Below, one piece after another: positions 46,901 through 58,900 of a DNA stretch of 64,000 bases. The notes under the pieces are model-generated. The model saw only the letters and a program-made list of their open reading frames with translations. It made no database searches and was not told the origin of the DNA. The stretch's first letter is position 1. Each line of letters opens with the position of its first letter. This DNA is from Typhlomys cinereus (Eukaryota; Chordata; Mammalia; Rodentia; Platacanthomyidae), in assembly GCA_023101885.1 (NCBI GenBank), contig JALPQD010000628.1, positions 809,619 through 873,618 on the forward strand, read 5' to 3'. The translations under genes and the position numbers were made by a program.

Positions 46901-49900
46901 ATTAATTAATTTAATGTTTCTTGCTGTTTACTGTGTGATGTATCCTTTTTTTTCTTCCTTGACTTTTTCACTTAAGTTTTAGGGACTAACTGCTATTTAA
47001 AATGGAAGTGTATATTAATGAACTAGACTGTCCTTCCTTAAAATAACATTCTATCATCTTATCTGTATTTATTAGATAAACAGAAGGGCACAAATTTATG
47101 GGGCAGATATTTCCCCCTCAAAGGAATTTTCTATAAGGAAAGAAAAATGTACACAGTTTATTCTAATAGAGGATGTGAGGAGATAGTTTCCATGAATAGA
47201 AACAAACAATAAGGTAACTATTCCAACTGACATAATGAGAAAAGAATTATCGAATAGGTAGAACTTTCATAGAAGAGATGACTGGTGAAGAATTTTGAAA
47301 TTGTATTTAAGGAGAGGTAATTATACATCCTTTCCTTAACACAAATGAAGGAAATAAGTATTAATATTTTGTGTTGTATTTTTATCTCTAATGATTTTCT
47401 TTGCGATTGCATAGCCATGTATACAGTAAAATTTTCTGTATCTCTAAGTATTATACACAGTGATTAAAACAATCCTTTCCCCCAGGTTATTTCATTCCTG
47501 GCTGCAGTTTTACATAAAAAGGGAACTCGTGAAGATATTGAAAATAACATGCCAGAGTTTTTACTAAGAAGTATGAAAAAGGAAGCCCCTTTTTCTAAAG
47601 CCAAAAAGGTAAATCTTCTAGAAATATTCTGCACATGAATCTGATACTGCAAAGGCATATACAAGTATGGTATATTATAGTGCATGATATGTTATACATT
47701 TTAAAACATAAGAATTTTCAGATACCAGAACATTTCTATTATACTCCGAATTTTGGAAAGGTCGCCTATTTTATCACCTGGTTAAATCTGGTTCTATGTT
47801 CAGTGTGGGAAATACTATTTCAGCTTAACTTGTTCTGAGTTTCAGTCTGTTGCTCACCTGTATTTACCTGATTCGTTTAACTTCCATGCATTTGTAATGT
47901 GAATATAAATCGTAATTATTTTGTTTTTAATTTATATAAGAATGAAAAGGAGGCATTTACAGATATTGTTAGTAAAGGCATGTCATTGATATTTAATGTT
48001 GCTTTGCAGACTATATAAAACAAATTTAACTATACAAAAAAGTTAAAATGAAAAAGATAAAACAAATTTAACTATACAAAAAGGTTAAAATGAAAAAGAC
48101 TGCTTTTTTCCTACTTCAGCCCTTGTCACAATTAATGCTATTTATATACATATTATGGTTTTCTTCTTCATGAATGTTTTTATAGATTCATATAATTTTT
48201 ATGAAAAATAAGAGACTTCTAATAAAACAATGAACTGAAAAACTCATTACATTTGTGTGACTTGTGTATCTATGTAAACTCTAGCAAGTTTCTTCCTCAT
48301 GGGGAGACTATTACCACTGGTCCTTGTTAAAGGAGCTTGGCTGTCCCTGTCTTTGTTTGCTTGTTGTGTCTTGTGCAGACAGAGGAGGGGCTTCTCAGTT
48401 TTGCTGGTCTGCCACTTCCTGTCATCCTGCAGGTTGTGATCTGTTGGTAGGGCCTTTCCAGGCATCCTGGCCCTATTATAAATTGATTGACTTTTACTTA
48501 TTTCATAGAGAAGCAGAGATGCACAGTTTAGGAAAAGTGTTCTTTTTTTTTTATATTTTTATATTGGCATCAGTACCTACATGTATTAAATTAGAAGTCT
48601 GAGCAGGAATTCAAGTTTTATTAAAATTACCATTTACATCCTATAATATTTCCTAGAAGTAAATCCAAACAAAATTACAATGGATAAAATCTGCAAAAGA
48701 TCAATTAGCATTGTCATTTAAGGCGATTTATATTTTTAAGAGACACTTTATGAAATAAATTCTTTAACATTTATTTTGCCAATGCTAGAATTACAACAGA
48801 ATGCTGAAAGATTTATGTTCAAGCTCCTTGAAAAAAGTCATTTTTTTAATCAATTGAATATAACAAATTAAAGGATGGTAGTTTGAAGGATATGTATGTT
48901 TGAGATGAAACATTTAATGTACTGTTAAAAAGTTTTCAAGTGAGATAAATCTTTGAGGATACATAAAACACTTGTGCCAAGAATACATTTCTTTAAAAAT
49001 ATAAACTGCATTTCAAGTATTGATTTTTGGAATGATTCATTAGATTTATGCTAAATTTAGGTTGTAATTCAGTCTTTAGAAAAGTAAATCATGGTAAATT
49101 AATTTTAAAATGTATTAATTTGCAGAATCAAATTTTAGGGTTTCTAAATAAAGTCCATAATGGAGAGGAGGAAGATTTTTCTAGCAATCATAATATCAGC
49201 CTAAGAAGGAAGTTCAGTAGTAATTGAACAACATATTCTTCAGTTATTTATTTATTTATTGTGCACATCAGTCCTCTGGCAGAGTAGCTGAGTGGCCTAG
49301 GCAGTAATACTCAACTTGTCCGACCCACAGGGGATTGTGTTGCAGATGGTACTACTGTGACCATCCATAGACATATGTCTTGTCAATTTTCCATCTGTCA
49401 CTGTAGGAAGCATTCTTACTGCTATATGGTATGGCAGGTAGTGCTGGAATGGTGGAAGACCAGTAGGATTTGTTCCCAGGACTTTTATTTTGTAAATTAC
49501 AACAGGCAAAAGTCAAGAGGTAACTCTACAGATGGGCTCTTGTATCACACCCCTGGTTTTTTATTTGAATCATACATAGGATAAACGCCAAACAGCAAAA
49601 GTATTTGAAGTGAATCAAGTATGAGAAAGTATTCATACATACCAGATGGAGATAGGCTAAACTTCTGCCTTCTCGCCAAAACACAGCCACAGACTTAGCG
49701 TGGGAGTGACAAGTGGCCTGGATGAGACATTTTACAGAGGCTGGGATGTTTAATGGTTCATCTCTTTCAAATAGGACGAACATAAAACTTCAGAAAAGAA
49801 ACTAGCTAACACCTCTTAAATATAACAAGCTAGGAATATTGGTCATAATGAAAATATTAAAAACATTAAAAATTTGAAATGGTTGAGGGGAGCAGTATTG

Positions 49901-52900
49901 AGGAATAAAATACCTTAACAAGGACTGTTTGGGCTGGAAGCTGTATTACTCTGCTTTCTGTTACTATGATAAAGTAGTTGAGATAAACAACTTAAAAGAA
50001 TGAAAGGTTTATTTTAGTCACAGCTTTAGAAGTTTTTGTTCTTGGTCAGTTGACTTACTGCTTTGCAGCTTTAAGGCAAAGAAGCACATTATGGGGGGGG
50101 GCAAGAAACTTCTTTAAAGACAAGAAGAGGGCCCAGCATCTCCTCAAAAGGCATACCCTTGTGGTCTAATTTCCTCTCAAAATGGACTGACCATCTCTTA
50201 AAAGTTCTACCACCTGATTAGGACTCAGACTTTTAATACATGTTCCTTTGGGAGACATGTAAATTATAGCAGAGGTAAAAAGACAGAAATTCTATTCACT
50301 TGAGTTAAAGAGACTACAGAGCATTGTAATAATTATTGGTAATTGAGGATCGTGTGAAGAGAGTGAAGTAATGAAGTACATGCTAATCAAAGATGCACTG
50401 GTGGGAAGGGTTGTTTTGTTTTGATTTTTGTAATTTTTGTTTTTTCCATTTTCATGTGTGTGGAAGGTCCATACATGTGTGTATGCAGTATGCGTGTTCA
50501 TGTGTATGTATGGGTATATGTGCATACACATGCATCCATATATGCATGTTCACATGTGTGTGCACATGTACATATACCTGTGTATGCATGCTTACATGCA
50601 TGTGGAGGGCCCATATACCTGTGCATGCACTTTCACATGCATGTGGGTACATGTGCACACATATATGCACATATTTCCATGTGTGCAGGTAGATGTGCAG
50701 GTACATATGAATGCATGATCATGGGTTCATGTACATGCACTTATGTGTATGTATATACATATGCGTACACCTGTGTATGCATGCTCACATGTGTGTGGGT
50801 ACATATGCATGCACCTGTGTATCTGTTCACGTGTGTGTGTGTGTGTGAAGGATCCAACACCTGCGCATGCATGTTCACATGTATGTGGACGGTCCGTGCA
50901 TGTTTGTGTTTACGTGTGTGTTGTATGAAGAGTCCACATGTGTATATACATATTCACAGGTACATGGAGGGTCCCTGCACATGTGCATGATGTCCACATG
51001 TGTAGAGGTTCATGAATATGGACAAATGCATGTTCATATGTGCGCAGGAGGGTGCGCATGCAGGTGTGCTTGTATACACGTGTCGGAGGACTGAATCCGA
51101 TATCTAAAATGATCCTCAATTTTTCTTCCACTTTCCTCTTTTGAGACAGAGTCTCTAGTCAAATCCAGAGCTTGCCAATATAGCTAGTCTGGCTAGCCAG
51201 CTTGCTCTAGAATTTTCCAGTCTTCACCTTCCTAGGCTAGAATTGCTAATGAATTGCAAATGCAACTTCTAGCACTTTAGGTGGGATTTGAGGATACAGA
51301 CTCTGGGTTTTTTTGCTTGTGAAATCTTTTATCTACTGAGCCATCTCACCAGCCATTGTTGTATTTCTAACCCTGGGAGTACACTTTTGCCATGGATGAA
51401 GATGATTTGTCATGAAGAAAAAGCTGGTTGCATAAGGAAGACTGGAAGCAGTTTTGCAACACTGACTCCAGGTTGGCAAGAGAAGGAAACAGAAGGCATT
51501 TAGAGATTGTCGCAGGAAAGAACACAAGCAGTTGATCTGTGGTCAGGCAAGACTGCAGAAATAAGAAAATAAGTATAGTTCACATTGTAGATAGGCACTA
51601 CAAGACAGAGGTTTTCTACTTGCCTCAACTTTCTAATGAGTTTTCATTTGTTCAGTTAAGAGTATCTGAGAGAAATGGATTAGGAAAAGAGCTGGAGGAC
51701 CGACTATTTTGAAGGAAAAAAAAACAATGTCTGACCTGCCTGCTTTGTATATCAGTGTTTGAATATGTTACCGCAATTCTGATTTTATTCTTGCTTTTGT
51801 TTTAGAGAGTTTCTCTCTCTCTTTCTCTCTCTCTCTCTGAAAATAGAAATAATAGGTTTTCCTTTGAGCAAGCTTATCTACTGCATGCTAACAGAAAGGT
51901 GATTAAGCAGTAAGTATTTTCAAGGGTCCCTTGTCTTCACACACGGGAAACTAGTCAGTTGTTCTTAGTGTTTTTAACTCAGTATCAAAGCTGAAGACTC
52001 AACATGCTAGTGTTCTGAATTTCACACTGGGTTTCTTTTATTGTCCCTGCTTTTTTCAGATGTTCTTAATAGTTGCTCCTCTTTCTGTCCTCTACAATTG
52101 GAAGGATGAGCTGCATACCTGGGGATATTTCAGAGTCATTGTTTTACATGGCAGCAAAAAAGACAGTGAGCTGATTCGTGTAAAGCAGGGGAAATGCGAA
52201 GTTGCTCTGACAACATACGAAACACTGCGCTTATGCCTGGATGAGCTTAACAGGTAACAGCAGTCAGGGCAGTGATGGGATTGGTCCTTGCTTATATTGG
52301 TGACCTTTGACCTTTGTAATGACTCCACAGACTAAAGTCTTTGTAGCTTGATTTCATTTCAGTTTTATTGAAATGTGTAGTTGCAAATAACTTATTTGTG
52401 GGAAGGAAAAACGTACTTCAAATTTCCTTCCAGTTTATACTTTTTGTCTTAAACTCAACATACCACATCTCTCCCGTAATACACATTAAAGAATAAGGTT
52501 TGTCCTAAATCTCACATTCAGCTTATTGTGCAAATGTTACCTCTGGGCTAGAACAGATATTTTTATGAATGGTTTTAATTAGGGGAATTTTTTGGTAATG
52601 TAAAAGAACAGTTCTCATTTACACACAAACATGCACTTGCCGAGATGTGGCCTGGTGTCAACACAGTGAGGAAATCAGAAAAATCTCAGTATTTATTGAA
52701 CGCCTCCTAGAAGATCTCGTTTGTGTCGTTGGATCAGTAGAATATCTGTGAATAATTTTACCAAGTCATAGAGATGCTTAGAATGATCAGCATTGTATCT
52801 TGTGCGTTGGTTGTTACAGAGATTGATGAGAACCAGGGTAATGAGGGAAACAAGTTGTTTGTTCTGAGTTATATTTTGCCCTCCACCCCCAAATCATATG

Positions 52901-55900
52901 GACAGGTCCCATCCCCAACACTTAAGAATATCACTGTATTTAAAGGTAGGTATTTAAAGATGGGGTTAAGAAAGCATCAGGCTGATTGGGTGAGGGTACC
53001 ACCCAGCATAAGAAAGCAAGTGGGTATCAGGGGCACACCCACCCAGAGAACACAGCAAGATGCGGCCACCTGCAGATGAAGCAGAAGGTTCGGAGGAAAT
53101 CCAGCCCTGCTACAGCCTTATCTTAGAGGTCCAGCGTGCAGAACTGTGGCCCATAGAGATTGCTGTTGCTTAAGCCTGTCTGTGACATTTTATTTTCGCC
53201 GTTCTGGCTAGTGAACACAGGCTTCTTCAGTAGTCTTCACTGTGGAGTCATCGCAGCTTGAGGTCTAGTGACGTCCTTAACTTTGATCTGTTGCTGCCTT
53301 AGGTTTCTCCTTGGGAGGGATGCAGTTTATTGCTGTTTTGGAATTAGAAAATTTACCTAAAAAGTCTTTTAAATGATAAAATATCATATATGGTTATAGT
53401 TAGTTTGAAATAGTCAATGAAGCAGTGAATGGCAGAGAGCCAGGATATATTGTATATAGTTACAGACAGCTTGAAATACTCGATGAAGGAGTAAATAGCA
53501 GAAAACCAGGATATTTTTTAAGGTAATGCTTTCATGTCATCATAAAATGCTCTGCCTTGAGATAAAAATGAAGACAAACTACCAAGAGTTGTCTCTTGGT
53601 TTTTGAAACACAGAATATATTTAAGAGTAAAAAAGTAGCCCTGTGACATGGTACATGACTGATATCTACCCAGTCTAGAGACTGAGGAAGGAGGATCATG
53701 ATTGTGAAGCCAACTTGGGCAGTATGGGAAGCTGCTCAAAATATCATAACAACAAAAAAGAATTTATGAAGTCACTAGTTAGTTTTGTGGCTTAGAACAA
53801 ATTAGTTCACCTGGAAAATGACAGGATAAATTAATTGACTATTCACCCCAGCTGGAAGCTGCTGGAAACTGCAGTGAGCTTTAACTTATACCTAGTAATC
53901 ATTACTGATTTTAAGTATAGTTAGTGCTCCATATCTACAAGTTACATATCCAGGGATTCAGCTGTGGACCAAAAACTTTTGTTGAAAGTGTCTATGCACA
54001 GGAGAAACGTTTCAGTTGGCGTTGCTTGCTGTGCAAACATAAGCACCTGGATTCAGTCCCCCAGAGCCCACTTGCTTTTTTAGAAAAGTATCTATTCTGA
54101 ACTTGTACAGAATTTATTTTCTTTTATTATTTCCTAAATGCTTCAGCATAATAATTAATTTGCATATAACTTTCAAGTAATCTCAGGATATTTAAAGCAT
54201 ACAGGAAGGTCAGCAAGATGGCTCAGCTGGTTAAGGTGCTATAGAGCCCACATGGTAGAGGGAAAGAACTGACTTCCAGAAATTGTCCTCTGATTTCCCA
54301 TGTGTATTGTAGCATCTGTATATATCTGAATGCTCACATAGTCACAAATTTAATTGTATTTACTTATGGTGTACTGTGTGTTTTTTTTTCTATGCTTATA
54401 AATTTTAAAATTTTAATCTCATGTAAATCTATCATGACTTTTAACTTAATTTTTGTATGTACTGTTGGGTGCCTGATATTGTTTTTATTTAAGCCTTAGA
54501 TTTTTTTATTTGTTAACTGTTATATGCCCAACTGTAGGCATTACTTTTAATGCTGAAATGCTGTCACCAGACTGCTCCTTTGCACTCTTTGGTCTGTGCT
54601 GTCTTGCTCTTCAGTATTTCCCATGTCAAATTCCTGGAATTAGCCATTTCTTCATTATTCGTCAGTGCTTATTCCATTGTGATTGCATCTGTCACTACTG
54701 GGTTAACACCTGATACTAAATCTTTTTTCCTTAGTTTTTAAAAATTGTGTGTGTGTGTGTGTGTGTGCATGTGCAAGTGTGTGTGTGCAATATTCTACAT
54801 ATGCTACACCATGCATGAGGTCAGAGGAGAGTTTCAGAAGTTGGTTTTCTCCTTCCACTATGTGGGGCCCAAGAATCAGATCACCATGCTTATGGGGGCA
54901 AGTGCCTTTACCCACTGAGCTCTCTTGCTGGCCCTGATGTTAAACCTTTTATTTTTTTATTTGTTTGTTTGTTTGTTTGTTTGTTAATGTATGTGTATGT
55001 GTATCAGAGGGCACTGTATGTCCCTGTGGAGGACCAAGGGTGATTTTGGAAATCATCCCAGATTGCTTTTACCTCCTTTTTGCTTTGCTCTAGGATTTTC
55101 CAGGCTCTGCCCAACAGGGCCGGAAGTGCATGCCAGCACTATTTCCGCCTGGCATTTTTACATGGAACCTGGGTTCTGAACTCAGGACCTTCTGCTTGCA
55201 AGGTAGAGTCTTAACTCCTGAGTCATCTCTCCAGTCCCTGATGTTAAACCTTTTAAATAAGAGAATAATACTTCATAACTCTAAAAAACGAGTTTATATT
55301 AATGTTCAATTTAACATAAAATTTGTTTTTTCTAGATTGCTGGCTCTTGTTTGCTACTTAAAAGAAAAAAATCCCTTTATTGTCATTTAATATTTAAATA
55401 AGATTTTTTTCATTCCAGCATTATTAAACATCTCTAAGGATTTCATATCAGCACATACATTTTATTGGTCTTACAAAATAATGTCTTTTTTAATTTATTT
55501 TTTCTCCTATACTTATTAGTGGTAGTATTCTGTGACCTATAATCACTTTAACTAGGTGAGACATTCTTTAGACTTAGGTAAGGGAATTTTTCCAGCTTTC
55601 CCTCCTGTTTGTTTACAGTTTGGAGTGGTCAGCTGTCATTGTAGACGAAGTGCATAGAATCAAGAACCCGAATGCCAGAGTAACAGAGACCATGAAAGCT
55701 CTGAAGTGCACCGTCCGCATTGGCCTCACCGGGACCATTCTACAGAACAGCATGAAGGAGCTATGGTGTGTTATGGACTGGTAGGTGAAAGCAGTTCTGA
55801 GGAAAGTTCCTGAGCCCTCTCTTAGCTGTGCTTCCTGCTTCGCAAGGAGAGATTGTTAGTGCCCAAGGTAAAAACAGGACAACGGCCCATTGACTCCTTA

Positions 55901-58900
55901 TAGAAATATTTGATCCTCAGTGTGTTATGCAGAGTAGAAATTCCTGTGGAAATCTGGCTTTACATGTTAATATTGGTCCCCAGAGAAAATATGCACCATA
56001 ATTCACCTGCTCCAGCTTCATCTTTAGTTATCAAATCAAACTGTAATTAAGAAAGAAATTGCTTCTTGGCTTTGTTTTCACTGACATTAAAGAGTTAGCC
56101 ACTCAGTCTGCTTCTCAGAAACAAAAAGAAGCGATTATTTCTCTGTCTTGTGTTTCTTCATGAAGGGCTGTGCCAGGACTTTTAGGTAGTAGGATCCACT
56201 TCAAGAAGCAGTTTTCTGACCCAGTGGAACATGGCCAGAGGCACACAGCAACAAAAAGAGAGCTTGCTACCGGCCGGAAGGCCATGCAGAGGTTTGCAGA
56301 AAGGATGTCGGGCTGGTTTCTCAGGCGGACCAAGTCACTTATCGTGGATCAGTTGCCGAGGAAGGAAGACCGGGTGAGAGCTGCATTCGTGTATATTGAC
56401 TATTCATTTTGTCACAGTTTTATTTTTCCTGGAAAAAAAATCCCTTTTTAAGATGAAATTTATCTACTGTGATATTTCCTAATACATTTTTGTCACTTTT
56501 TGTGCAAATAGTCATTATATGTGGAATTTCAGAAAGTATTAATCCCACTTTTTTTTTCTTTACTAACCTAGCTAACAGGTTTATGTGTTTACGTGTTAGT
56601 GCTGCAGCCACTTAGCTTTAGGGAGACAAGGGTTATTTATTTGACTCATGTTCCGAGCGCATATCGTCCATTATGGCGGAAATCATATACCAGAAGGCAT
56701 GGCTGTAGGCAGAAGCAGGACGCTGGTTTAGGTCACTGCAGCCATCAGAAGGCACAGAGAACAACAGCAAGAGGAAACAGCGTGGGCTACCATACCTCAA
56801 GACCTGACCCTTATGACTGCCTTCCTCCAACAAGGTTACACCTCTTAAAGATGCCAAAATTTCCCCAGATATTAATAGTAGCTAAGGATTCAAACACATG
56901 AGCCTGTGGAGGGGCAGTCATATTCAAATCATGGCATTTTCTTGAGATAAATCACCTTAAAAAGAGAAAAGATTATTTTGACTTTAGAAGTTTAATCCAA
57001 GTTTGTTTGGACTTGGAGCTTGTTGGAACATGTAGTGGAACAGATGGGAAGAGGAAAGGAAAAAGAGACAGGATGGGACCAGGACCCCAAGATCCACTTG
57101 AGGATGTGCTGTCAATGTCCTCACCTCCTTCCTGAAAGTTCTGTCACTTCCCTGTGGTACTAAAGGCTGGTGAGCAGAGCTTTGGCATGTGGGTCAACAC
57201 TGGACATTTGTGATCCATACCATGACAGTATTCATTGAAATTATTCCTTGCCAAAACTTGTACTTCAGTTCTTCCTCAAGAGGTAGTGAGAATCTCTCTC
57301 CAGTGATTTCCTTTCACATATTATGCTGTCTTCTGCCTGCCACCCAGTATATTCTGTGATATCTTAATTCCAGTTAAAGGACCAAAGTAATTAAGAACTT
57401 TTTTCCAGACTTACTTTAGCAGTTAGGCTACTAACCTAATTTTTCTGAACTTACAGGAAAATTGTATTGCTAATTGTTTGAGAAAATAGAGTTGTCTTTA
57501 AAAAGATAGTTTTTTCATATACATGTATTAGTTTTTAATCTAACTAAACACTATGGAATCTGTGTCCCCAGTCCCCAGCCTCCATTAAGGTTGCACCTTC
57601 TGTGCCTCCCTTTGCATGGACCATGGTGCTCAGCAGCCATGACTTCCACCTGGGATTCAGTCTTGGGTGTTCCCAGTGCCAGTGCTGGTGCTGGAGTTGG
57701 AGCAGTCAAACCATGGTGTTAAAGGAGATGTAGTGTTGCAGATTCAGAACTGGGTGAGTACAAGGAGTACAAGGCCTTTGACAAGCTCACCCAGACAAGG
57801 AGAGGCTGGGAGAATTGTAGATTGAATTGATAGTGATGAGGATGGCTTTGTCACCCCTGAGGAGCTGGAAGGAGTATGTTGGGGAAAAGACTGTAAGATT
57901 TCTTTATAACAAGAAAACAAGTAGCTACCACTGGCTACTAGTTCTAAGATAGTTCCAATCATTACACCTTCAAAAAGATGCTGCCACGTGATGAGAGCAG
58001 GTTCAAGACTGAAGATCTTAATTACAATTACAGGCATCTGACAGCTACTCAGAGAAGTTTTGCACCCTGAATTATTTGAACATATTAAGGAGATTGTAGT
58101 TTTGGAAACACTGAAGGACATCTGCAAGAACAGGGATGGGTTTGTGGACCAGGATGAGAACATTGTGGATGTTTCATCTGAGGACAGCTGCCCTGAGTCA
58201 GATGGTGTTTTGTCAAAATATGAGGCGTTCAATAATTTCCAGAATCTGAACAAGCACAGAAGCAGGACCAGGGTGAGATTCTCCATTAGGTCTTCCAACT
58301 ATGACCACTTAGGCCAAGGCCAGGCACTTGGTGCATGAGTCAGACAGGAATAAGCCTGAGAAGCCAAGGAGAAAAATATTGGACAACTGGAACAGTTGAA
58401 AGCCAACCTACCAATTACAGGGAAGATCTCGCTCACAGAAAAAAATCTTGATGAACTTTGATGGACACACATCCTAATGAGGCCAACTTTCACTGGCTTC
58501 AATTATCTGGAAGTGGTTGCTACAGCCAAATTTATACTTGTTTCCTCCAGAAAGAAGATTATACCTCGGATTGCGGTAAAAGTTATTTTCAGTTCATATT
58601 TACTGGAAAATGTTCATCTCTATTTCTTCAGTAAGACTTCTCTCAAGCACATTAAAGTTGGCAAGTTGCACTCTCTGCAGTAATACATTACTACATCACT
58701 CCCACCCCCGCCACCCCAAGAAAGTCTCTGTTGGGTAGGTCATGAGGTGATATCCAAAGAGACCACTATATATTTGAACTGTCAATTTTTGTTTTTAATG
58801 GTTGTCACTGTTAAAGAATTGGTGAAAGAAAATGCTGAGTTGAACATGCTTATTGTCCTCAGTAGCAAGCATAGTTTTTTACATCCTTCCTTCTGGACTT

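Noticed and set aside
50421..50990. 189-codon Cys/Met/Val-rich open frame
   Set aside because: It is translation of the TG/CA-like tract. The opposite strand is open as well.
57744..58298. 184-codon open frame on the - strand
   Set aside because: It is the antisense shadow of the RCN1 pseudogene.
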